A stretch of 6,413 nt of DNA. Source: Bacteroidales bacterium UBA3764. Its GTDB lineage: Bacteria; Bacteroidota; Bacteroidia; Bacteroidales; UBA932. Each line of letters opens with the position of its first letter. Position 1 is the stretch's first letter. The position numbers were made by a program, and so were the translations under genes. Location of the stretch: NCBI GenBank assembly GCA_002371115.1, contig DFFY01000071.1, positions 1 through 6,413 on the forward strand, written 5' to 3'. Under the pieces are notes generated by a model, which was given only the letters and a program-made list of their open reading frames with translations, made no database searches and was not told the origin of the DNA. Shown here in pieces: positions 1 through 5,204 of this stretch.

Positions 1-1182
1 GTCAACTTTTTTCAGTTCAGGTCAGACCAATACTTCCAGCTCCTGGAACTGACCCCGATGAACTTTTTCCGTGAGCAGCACCAAACCATCAATTGGGACG
101 TTCGTATTCTAGGCATTCTGGGCCAGAAGGGTGTGGGAAAATCCACCCTCATCCTGCAACACATCAAGCAACTTGGGAACCGGGATGAATCCCTTTACGT
201 TGTTGCCGATGACATCTATTTCAGCGCCCATACGCTGCTAGAAACCGCCAAGACGTTCTTTGCTCGCGGAGGTAAATACCTGTATATAGACGAAATCCAT
301 AAATACGAAAAATGGAGCCGTGAAATTAAGAACATCTACGACAGTTTACCAATGCTGCACGTTATTTATTCCGGGAGTTCCATGCTAGATTTGGAGGAGG
401 GCGGCTCCGACCTTAGCCGCCGTGTCATAGAGTACCACCTACCGGTCTGGTCCTTCCGCGAGTATCTCAATCTCCGCTGTGGCTGGTCCCTCAAAAGGAG
501 CACCCTGGAAGAAATCCTCCAGGGAAAAGTAGACTTCCCCTATGGCCCGGAGCGTCCGCTCAAATACTTCGACGACTACATGAAAAAAGGCTGCTATCCC
601 TTCTTCCAGGAGCCGGAATTTGAGACACGTCTGCGACAAATCATCAAAACTACTGTAGAGTTGGATATCCCAAAACATGCCAAGATGACCATAGCGGCCA
701 CCCAGAAGCTCAAAAAATTTATGTACTTCATTTCAAAGAGCGTCCCCGTTAAAATCAATTTCTCAGACATGGCCCGAGACCTGGGGCTTGACCGGGACGA
801 CCTGCCCAAATACCTGGAATATCTGGAGAAAGCCGAACTGGTATCCGTATTAAGGATGAAAGCCAACGGAGATGCCATCCTTCGCAAGATGGACAAACTG
901 TATCTGCACAACTCCAATATGGCTTACGTCCTGTCCGGAGAGCAGCCCAACACCGGAAACAGTCGCGAAACCATTTTCTTCTGCTGGACCAAACAAAAGT
1001 ACGAGACGCTGGAATCGCCCGTGTCTGATTTTGAAATTGATGGCCTCACCTTTGAAGTGGGAGGACGCAAAAAAGGGAAGAAGCAGATAGAAGACATCCC
1101 GAACGGATACGTAATCAAGGATGACATAGAATATGTGCATGACAACCAAGTTCCCCTTTGGATGTTCGGATTCCTGTACTAA
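1..1182 (+). CDS. AAA_14 / DUF4143-type ATP-binding protein, 5' end outside the window
   Basis: P-loop ATPase of the AAA_14 plus DUF4143 type, common in Bacteroidota and archaea; its cellular job is not established. Numbering from the ATG at 58 (374 aa): Walker A GQKGVGKST at 22-30, Walker B LYIDEIH at 75-81 (D78, E79), a G-C-YPFF motif at 178-183, a winged-helix-like segment around 231-264 (FSDMARDLGLDRDDLPKYL), and a C-terminal nuclease-like module ending in FEIDGLTFEVGG (326-336) and PLWMFGFLY. The frame stays open from base 1, and codons 1-19 encode QYFQLLELTP just before the Met. This matches the segment that normally precedes the F-x-R/I-x-W/P-loop region in this family, so the ATG at 58 is probably internal and the gene starts upstream of the window. 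It looks less GC-rich than the downstream genes, which may indicate transfer. It is followed by an intrinsic terminator at 1239-1268. The family call is firm; the role is unknown. Confidence 0.9.
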   Translation, partial: VNFFQFRSDQYFQLLELTPMNFFREQHQTINWDVRILGILGQKGVGKSTLILQHIKQLGNRDESLYVVADDIYFSAHTLLETAKTFFARGGKYLYIDEIHKYEKWSREIKNIYDSLPMLHVIYSGSSMLDLEEGGSDLSRRVIEYHLPVWSFREYLNLRCGWSLKRSTLEEILQGKVDFPYGPERPLKYFDDYMKKGCYPFFQEPEFETRLRQIIKTTVELDIPKHAKMTIAATQKLKKFMYFISKSVPVKINFSDMARDLGLDRDDLPKYLEYLEKAELVSVLRMKANGDAILRKMDKLYLHNSNMAYVLSGEQPNTGNSRETIFFCWTKQKYETLESPVSDFEIDGLTFEVGGRKKGKKQIEDIPNGYVIKDDIEYVHDNQVPLWMFGFLY

Positions 1183-1205
1183 TCCAATCTGAAGGGCCTT
1201 TTCTC

Positions 1206-1344
1206 GTCATGCCCGGCTACGACCGGGCATCTCCTGTCACTCCCGACCTGATCGGGGGTCTTTTTTTTGCCATTCGACCGGGCATTTTTGTCATACCGAG
1301 CCCACCTTTTCTTTGTCATACCGAGCGAAGCGAGTGTATCTCAT
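1206..1344 (+). repeat. Cluster of degenerate GTCAT-type palindromic intergenic repeats
   Basis: At least four units begin with GTCAT or GTCAC (1206, 1236, 1290, 1315). The first two are exactly 30 nt apart, head to tail, and each folds on itself: ATGCCCGG (1209-1216) pairs with CCGGGCAT (1223-1230), and ACTCCCGA (1239-1246) with TCGGGGGT (1252-1259, one G-T pair). A half unit at 1271-1289 repeats GACCGGGCAT exactly. Two later units share the 12-mer GTCATACCGAGC (1290-1301 and 1315-1326); the last is a full 30-nt unit continuing GAAGCGAGTGTATCTCAT. The general form (GTCAT, CCGAG or CCCGG, short loop, complement, ATCTC) resembles short palindromic intergenic repeats found in many bacterial genomes. 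That comparison is from memory, not a search. Confidence 0.65.
1239..1268 (+). terminator. Rho-independent terminator of the ATPase gene
   Basis: An 8-bp stem (1239-1246 with 1252-1259, one G-T pair) with a 5-nt loop CCTGA is followed by C and eight T residues (1261-1268). It lies 56 nt past the ATPase stop codon at 1182. The stem is itself one unit of the surrounding repeat cluster, so the repeat appears to serve as terminator. Confidence 0.85.
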
Positions 1345-1380
1345 TACTGGCTGCTAACCAATTGATACATAAGCATTTCC

Positions 1381-1417
1381 TAAAAATCCTCGGCTCCATT
1401 TGCGCCGAGGATTTTTA
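1381..1417. terminator. Perfect 14-bp hairpin, probable bidirectional terminator
   Basis: TAAAAATCCTCGGC (1381-1394) pairs perfectly with GCCGAGGATTTTTA (1404-1417) around a 9-nt loop. The A-run and T-run at the stem ends supply a U-rich 3' side on both strands. It sits between convergent genes, about 97 nt downstream of the minus-strand stop at 1515, so it probably ends that transcript and backs up the terminator at 1239-1268. Confidence 0.75.
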
Positions 1418-1514
1418 GCATCTCGCTCTGTATCAACCACTTGCCGACCAGCAGAATTTGCCTGAGGGTACACCGGCTGGACCTTGGCGCGTTGGTACGG
1501 TCAATGGAGTGTAA

Positions 1515-2045
1515 TTACCCCAGGGGGTAGAAGAGGGGCTCGTAGCGGCTGTTCCAGCTGCGGTCGTAGTGCATGCGGACGGTACGGGCGCTGGCGAACT
1601 CGTTGAAATTGGCCCAAGCTTCCAGGAAGAGGACAGCAAAATCCGTCCTGCCATGCAACACCAGCGCAAAGAGGGTGTACACAGCCGTTATATATACGCA
1701 CGCACGCTCGCGGTCATCCGCCTGGGGCGATGCCGGTTCCGCGAGGGTGAGCCGCTGGGACTGCGCAAAGGCCAGGTCCGCAATAGCATCGGCCAGCAAG
1801 GCCTCGCTGGCAGGCCTGTAAAGCTGCACGCAGTAGCGTTCCGCCGCATGTTTTGGGGCCGATGCTTCCGTGTCCAAAACGGGCAGGGGAGCAGGAAGGG
1901 GGGACTGGAAGTATTGCTGCGCCTGGGCCTGTCCTTTGAGGAACTGCAGGGCCAGGACGCAATAGTCCCGTACACTGGCCTCGATGACCATTGCGTAGGG
2001 CGCTTTTTCGTCTATGCGCGCAAGTATTTCCGCTGCGGTTGCCAT
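1515..2045 (-). CDS. Hypothetical Ala-rich helical protein (176 aa), family not recognised
   Basis: I do not recognise this protein. It starts at an ATG in the context GTTATG directly beside a 42-bp AT-rich divergent spacer, and ends 97 nt before a hairpin terminator, so the gene boundaries make sense. No signal peptide or clear membrane segment is seen. Residues 1-45 look helical (ATAAEILARIDEKAPYAMVI) and end in a Gln/Ala stretch (KGQAQAQQ). A Pro/Ala-rich linker spans about 48-65 (SPLPAPLPVL), followed by helical parts at about 78-105 and 113-157 rich in aromatic and aliphatic residues (VYITAVYTLFALVL), and a charged, aromatic tail (SRYEPLFYPLG). An all-helical soluble protein or a partner protein is likely. 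The opposite strand carries a 162-aa frame, judged a shadow because it is rich in Arg, Gly and Cys and runs through this gene's start. Function is unknown. Confidence 0.7.
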   Translation of the reverse strand: MATAAEILARIDEKAPYAMVIEASVRDYCVLALQFLKGQAQAQQYFQSPLPAPLPVLDTEASAPKHAAERYCVQLYRPASEALLADAIADLAFAQSQRLTLAEPASPQADDRERACVYITAVYTLFALVLHGRTDFAVLFLEAWANFNEFASARTVRMHYDRSWNSRYEPLFYPLG

Positions 2046-2087
2046 AACTGGTTGTAAATATACAAATTTTTCTGTTAATTTGTAGTT
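2046..2087. promoter_or_regulatory. Divergent promoter/operator spacer
   Basis: This 42-bp AT-rich gap separates two divergent ATG codons and must hold signals for both. It contains three spaced half-sites: TTGTA (2052-2056), TACAA (2061-2065) and TTGTA (2080-2084). The pair TACAAAT (2061-2067) and ATTTGTA (2078-2084) forms a 7-bp inverted repeat, and TTGTA-aata-TACAA a tighter one. For the plus strand, GTTG (2051-2054), 20 nt and TTAATTTG (2075-2082) come close to the Bacteroidota TTTG/TAnnTTTG promoter, but would place the transcription start almost on the ATG at 2088, giving a leaderless message. No convincing minus-strand promoter was found. The precise elements are inferred. Confidence 0.4.
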
Positions 2088-3020
2088 ATGAAAATCGTAT
2101 TCTTAGACGCTATCTCCATGGGCGACGTCTCTCTGGAGGAAATGGCCGCTCTGGGGGAACTGGTGTGCTATCCCAGCTCCACGGCGGAAGAGGCCCGGCA
2201 GCGGGTGAAGGACGCAGACGTTGCCTGCCTGAACAAAGTCATTGTGGACCAGGCCTTCCTGGACGCCGCACCCAGGCTCAAACTTATCTGCGAGGCCGGG
2301 ACTGGCATCAACAATATAGACGTAAAACTGTGCGAAGCCCGGGGCGTCGCAGTGCGCAATGTGGCGGCCTACTCCACGGATTCCGTGGCACAGACAGCCT
2401 GGATGCACATCCTGAACCTGAGCGGCCGCGCTTTCCATTATCAGTCATTCGTGCAGAGCGGCGCCTATAGCCGGAATCCCGTCCATGTGGATTTTGCGCA
2501 CCCGTTCACGGAGCTTTCCGGCAAAACGCTGGGCATCGTGGGCATGGGCGCCATTGGCCAGAAAGTGGCCGCTATTGGCAAGGCCTTCGGCATGGAGGTC
2601 ATTTATTATTCCACCTCCGGCACCGGCCATTGCAAGGAGTACCCCTGCGTAGGGCTGGAGGAATTGCTGGGGCGGGCCGATGTCATCTCCATCCACGCAC
2701 CGTACAACGAGCGGACGGCGGGTCTCATCGGCTACAAAGAGTTGGCGCAGATGAAGCCCACCGCCATTCTGGTGAACACGGGCAGGGGAGGCATAGCGGT
2801 TGAAGCAGACCTTGCCGCGGCCATCGAGGAGGGCATGATTGCCGGGGCGGCCCTGGATGTCTATGTAAAGGAACCGCTTCCGTTGGACAGTCTGCTCATG
2901 GAAGCGGCGCGCCAGTATCCGGAGCGGCTCCTGCTGAGTCCGCACATTGCCTGGTATTCCCGGGAAGCCCGTGCCAGGTTAGCCCACGGGATGGCGGAAA
3001 ATATCCGCCGCGGCTGGTAA
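2088..3020 (+). CDS. NAD(P)-dependent D-2-hydroxyacid dehydrogenase (310 aa)
   Basis: Cytosolic oxidoreductase of the D-isomer-specific 2-hydroxyacid dehydrogenase family (glycerate dehydrogenase/hydroxypyruvate reductase-like), interconverting a 2-keto acid and its D-2-hydroxy acid. The catalytic and binding residues are present: the substrate-side loop CEAGTGINNID (68-78), SVAQTAW (99-105), the nucleotide motif GIVGMGAIG (149-157), the catalytic Arg in NTGRGG (R233), the Glu in KEP (E262) and the His in SPHIAW (H286). After the second Rossmann strand the sequence is YYSTSG (173-178), without the usual acidic residue that selects NAD, so NADP may be accepted. It ends at NIRRGW, a little earlier than relatives that carry roughly ten more residues. 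The start MKIVFLDA is the usual family start. It is divergent from the unknown gene at 1515-2045 and followed by a hairpin at 3054-3086. The exact substrate is not deducible; I would not call it serA. Confidence 0.93.
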   Translation: MKIVFLDAISMGDVSLEEMAALGELVCYPSSTAEEARQRVKDADVACLNKVIVDQAFLDAAPRLKLICEAGTGINNIDVKLCEARGVAVRNVAAYSTDSVAQTAWMHILNLSGRAFHYQSFVQSGAYSRNPVHVDFAHPFTELSGKTLGIVGMGAIGQKVAAIGKAFGMEVIYYSTSGTGHCKEYPCVGLEELLGRADVISIHAPYNERTAGLIGYKELAQMKPTAILVNTGRGGIAVEADLAAAIEEGMIAGAALDVYVKEPLPLDSLLMEAARQYPERLLLSPHIAWYSREARARLAHGMAENIRRGW

Positions 3021-3053
3021 CACTTATCTGTCTGACAGTCAATCATTTATCGT

Positions 3054-3086
3054 ATAATCCTCGTTCCAAATTCAAACGAGGATTAT
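3054..3086 (+). terminator. 12-bp perfect hairpin after the dehydrogenase gene
   Basis: ATAATCCTCGTT (3054-3065) pairs perfectly with AACGAGGATTAT (3075-3086) around the 9-nt loop CCAAATTCA, 33 nt after the dehydrogenase stop. The 3' side is followed by TCGTTAAT, so the U-tract is weak. The core arms AATCCTCG/CGAGGATT and their 13-nt spacing equal those of the hairpin at 1381-1417. A 10-bp direct repeat CAATCATTTA flanks it (3040-3049 and 3106-3115). It probably insulates the next operon. Confidence 0.6.
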
Positions 3087-3143
3087 TCGTTAATATACTG
3101 AGTAGCAATCATTTAGTGAACATGAAAAAATTTCCTATTTTTA

Positions 3144-3174
3144 TTTGCAATTCCAAAAATTCTTTATACCTTTG
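3144..3174 (+). promoter_or_regulatory. Bacteroidota-type promoter of the ABC/GntR/GIN operon
   Basis: TTTG at 3144-3147 (the -33 element) and TACCTTTG at 3167-3174 (a perfect TAnnTTTG -7 element) are 19 nt apart, fitting the known consensus of the primary sigma factor in Bacteroidota. The upstream flank is AT-rich. Transcription would start around 3179-3183, leaving a leader of about 25-30 nt before the ATG at 3209. No other promoter is visible before 5891. Confidence 0.85.
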
Positions 3175-3175
3175 C

Positions 3176-3199
3176 AGTGTACTAATGAACTAATACACA
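3176..3199. promoter_or_regulatory. Probable YtrA/GntR operator
   Basis: An inverted repeat AGTGTA (3176-3181), 12 nt, TACACA (3194-3199) starts two bases after the -7 box and covers the likely transcription start. Pairing extends inward to GTGTAnTAnT/AnTAnTACAC, with two ACTAAT copies (3181-3186 and 3189-3194) in the middle. From memory, the B. subtilis YtrA site is AGTGTA, 13 bp, TACACT, which is nearly the same. The third gene of the operon encodes a YtrA-type regulator, so autorepression by blocking initiation is inferred. Confidence 0.7.
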
Positions 3200-3208
3200 C
3201 GAAAAGTT

Positions 3209-4033
3209 ATGATAAGTATTCAAAATCTATCTTTCAGTTATGGCTCCAAGGGAGTTCTGAGGAACATTTCCATGGAGCTCAAGGGCGGTAACATCTACGG
3301 CCTGCTCGGAGAGAACGGCGTGGGCAAAACCACCTTGCTCACCCTGCTGTGCGGCCTCAAGAAGCCCCAGACCGGCACCATCGACACAGACGGCCGCGCT
3401 CCCTTTGACCGTCAGCCCAGTCTGCTGGCGGAACAGTTCTATCTTCCGGACGAGGTAGCGCCCGTTCACAACCGCGCCAACCAGTTTGGCCTGGAAACCG
3501 GCCGGCTCTGGCCCAAGTACGACCAGGCCAAGTTCCTCTCCATTCTCCGCGAGTTCGAGGTGGACGAAAACCAGCGCATGGACAGCATGAGCGCCGGCCA
3601 GCTTAAAAAGACCTGGATTGCCTTCGCGCTCGCGTGCAATGCGCGCCATTACTTTATGGACGAGCCCACCAACGGCCTGGACATCCCGTCCAAGTCCCAG
3701 TTCCGCAAGGCCATCACCCTGTACACGGACGAGGACGCCTGCGTGGTCATTTCCACCCACCAGGTACGCGACCTGGAGGAGATTATCGACCCCATTGTCA
3801 TCCTGGACAAGGAGGATGTGCTCCTGAACGCCAGCCTGCAGCAGATCAGCGAAAAGCTGTTCTTTGACTACAGCAATACCCTCCATCCGGAGGCCCTGTA
3901 CCTGGAGCAGACACCCTCCGGTGCCATCCAGGTGTATCCCAACTCCACCGGCGAGGAATCCAAGGTGAACCTGGAAGCCCTCTTCAATGCCGTGCATGCC
4001 CACAAAGATGTTGTTAAAGCTTTATTCCAGTAG
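3209..4033 (+). CDS. ABC transporter ATP-binding protein (274 aa)
   Basis: ATPase subunit that would drive the membrane protein encoded 4 nt downstream. In order: Walker A GENGVGKTT (34-42), an AEQFYLPDE segment (75-82) where the Q-loop is expected, a signature motif MSAGQ in place of LSGGQ (127-131), Walker B HYFMDEPTNGLD (147-158; D151, E152), and the switch His in ISTHQ (H184). All catalytic elements are intact. The C-terminal 80 residues (about 195-274) form an extra region of unknown role. First gene of the operon; its ATG follows the A-rich context GAAAAGTT with no Shine-Dalgarno. A single-domain ATPase, a permease and a short GntR regulator together resemble the YtrAB-type transporters, which are linked to responses to cell-envelope-active compounds in Firmicutes. 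The substrate here is unknown. Confidence 0.93.
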   Translation: MISIQNLSFSYGSKGVLRNISMELKGGNIYGLLGENGVGKTTLLTLLCGLKKPQTGTIDTDGRAPFDRQPSLLAEQFYLPDEVAPVHNRANQFGLETGRLWPKYDQAKFLSILREFEVDENQRMDSMSAGQLKKTWIAFALACNARHYFMDEPTNGLDIPSKSQFRKAITLYTDEDACVVISTHQVRDLEEIIDPIVILDKEDVLLNASLQQISEKLFFDYSNTLHPEALYLEQTPSGAIQVYPNSTGEESKVNLEALFNAVHAHKDVVKALFQ

Positions 4034-4037
4034 CCCT

Positions 4038-4856
4038 ATGACAAACGAAATTTTTCAGGGTTCCCGTTTCTGGGCCTATTTCAAATACGACCTCACCCAA
4101 ATGTGGCGCAACCACGTGAAAGCCGCCGTGGGCATTGGCCTGGCCGGTCTTATCATCTATTTTGTGGTGGTCTTGTTCAACCTCACCTTCAACGGCACCT
4201 GGCAGGGTCCCGGCATCAGCGGCCGCTTTGTCACCTTTTTCCTGGCTTCCGCCGCACTGGAGCTCTACTACACCCGCATTTACGGGTATCTGACGGACAA
4301 GCGCAAAGGCAGCGCCTGGCTTATGCTCCCGGCGTCCACCGTGGAGAAATGGGTGTCCATGCTCATCATGGCCTGTATTGTCCTGCCCGTGCTGTTCTTC
4401 TGCGCTTCCTTCCTGGTGGACGGCGTCCTCTGCGCCCTGGATTCCACCCTGGGCAAATCCATGGTGGCTGTGCTCGCCGGCGGCTGGCAGGAATTCCTGA
4501 ACAACCTGACGGATGTCAATTCCGAGTACACCCTTACCCTGAACGTGGCCCCGCTGGGCTGGGCCATGCTGCTGAGCCTGTGGGGCAACCTGCTTTACTT
4601 CCTGCTCTGCGGCATCTGCTTCAAACGCAACAAGATTCTGGGCGCCTTTGCCATCGCCTTCGGCCTGAGCATCCTGTCTTCCATATTCATGAGTTCCTTC
4701 AGCCTGAGCCTGGTAGAGAATATGGACGTGGACGATATCACCCTGGCCGAAGCCAACATCAACCAGCTCTTCGTTTGGGTCAATGCCATTTCCGCCGTCT
4801 TTTCAGCAGCCATGGTCGCCGGCATCTTCTGGCGCCTCAAAACCATTAAACACTAA
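4038..4856 (+). CDS. ABC transporter permease, six predicted membrane helices (272 aa)
   Basis: Integral inner-membrane partner of the preceding ATPase. Hydrophobic segments lie at about 29-50, 62-78, 104-126, 172-195, 199-223 and 243-264. The cytoplasmic stretch between helices 2 and 3 reads TDKRKGSAWLMLPASTVEKW (86-105), the G-x-x-LMLPAS-x-x-EKW motif typical of Bacteroidota permeases of this class. I chose the ATG at 4038 (MTNEIFQGSRFW) rather than the in-frame ATG at 3987, because the earlier one would overlap the ATPase gene by 47 nt and add a non-homologous MPCMPTK lead. With this start the gap to the ATPase stop is 4 nt and to the next gene 3 nt, implying translational coupling. There is no substrate-binding protein nearby, so export or envelope signalling fits better than import; this is inference. 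Confidence 0.88.
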   Translation: MTNEIFQGSRFWAYFKYDLTQMWRNHVKAAVGIGLAGLIIYFVVVLFNLTFNGTWQGPGISGRFVTFFLASAALELYYTRIYGYLTDKRKGSAWLMLPASTVEKWVSMLIMACIVLPVLFFCASFLVDGVLCALDSTLGKSMVAVLAGGWQEFLNNLTDVNSEYTLTLNVAPLGWAMLLSLWGNLLYFLLCGICFKRNKILGAFAIAFGLSILSSIFMSSFSLSLVENMDVDDITLAEANINQLFVWVNAISAVFSAAMVAGIFWRLKTIKH

Positions 4857-4859
4857 ACC

Positions 4860-5198
4860 ATGGACTTTCACAGCGACAAACCCATCTATCTGCAAATTGC
4901 CGATGCGCTCTGCGAAAGCATCCTCTCCGGCACGCTCAAGGCCGGGGACCGGATTCCTTCCGTGCGCGAATACGGCGGGCAGATAGGGGTCAATCCCAAC
5001 ACGGTGATGCGCACGTACGAGAAACTTACGGACGAGGGCATCATCTACAACAAGCGCGGTATCGGCTATTTTGCGGCCGATGACGCCCGCGAAAAAATCC
5101 TGGAGGCCCAGAAGACCGATTTCCTGGCAAAAGAAGTCCCTGCCATCCGTCGTAAGATGGAGCTCCTGGGACTGGATGCAAGCATTTTTAAAAATTGA
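4860..5198 (+). CDS. GntR family transcriptional regulator, YtrA subfamily (112 aa)
   Basis: Short GntR repressor: an N-terminal winged helix (about 8-73) and only about 40 further residues, as in the YtrA subfamily, which lacks a large ligand-binding domain. Conserved features: PIYLQIADAL (8-17), LKAGDRIPSVRE (26-37), the recognition-helix region VNPNTVMRTYEKL (44-56), and the wing EGIIYNKRGIGYF (59-71). The C-terminal helices (AREKILEAQKTDFLAKEV) should dimerise. It starts 3 nt after the permease stop and ends 6 nt before the lipoprotein gene. It probably binds the AGTGTA/TACACA repeat at 3176-3199 and represses its own operon; the effector is unknown. Placement at position three of a four-gene operon, rather than first as in B. 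subtilis ytrA, is common in this phylum as I recall. Confidence 0.92.
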   Translation: MDFHSDKPIYLQIADALCESILSGTLKAGDRIPSVREYGGQIGVNPNTVMRTYEKLTDEGIIYNKRGIGYFAADDAREKILEAQKTDFLAKEVPAIRRKMELLGLDASIFKN

Positions 5199-5204
5199 AC
5201 CGAT

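Larger units (their letters stand above)
1183..1514. other. Gene-free convergent intergenic region (332 bp)
   Basis: This spacer lies between the ends of two convergent genes. It holds a repeat cluster at 1206-1344, an intrinsic terminator at 1239-1268 and a second hairpin at 1381-1417. I found no start-codon-led reading frame with protein-like character. The part from 1419 to 1514 is open on the plus strand after a stop at 1416-1418, ends with TAA at 1512-1514, and reads like protein (LPEGTPAGPWRVGTVNGV), but it has no ATG, GTG or TTG start upstream. It could be the remnant of a gene end; no function is claimed. Confidence 0.6.

Noticed and set aside
1206..1344. Possible CRISPR array
   Set aside because: The units are diverged, palindromic throughout and not separated by unique spacers of constant length, and no cas gene is present.
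1569..2057. 162-aa open frame on the plus strand
   Set aside because: It overlaps the better-bounded minus-strand gene at 1515-2045, runs across that gene's start codon, and has an Arg/Gly/Cys-rich composition unlike a real product.
3028..3038. Small inverted repeat CTGTC-T-GACAG after the dehydrogenase stop
   Set aside because: Five-base arms with a one-base centre are too short to fold or to call an operator without conservation data.
3122..3193. 23-codon frame beginning MKKFPIFIC upstream of the ABC operon
   Set aside because: It overlaps the promoter boxes and would need a transcript starting upstream of them. The AT-rich sequence is better explained as promoter.
3227..4003. 258-aa open frame on the minus strand
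   Set aside because: It is antisense to an ABC ATPase with every catalytic motif intact. Its Val/Gly/Leu-rich text is typical of a mirror frame.
3987..4037. Longer start for the permease gene
   Set aside because: It would overlap the ATPase gene by 47 nt and adds 17 residues that look like the ATPase C-terminus read in another frame. The ATG at 4038 gives the usual N-terminus and operon spacing.
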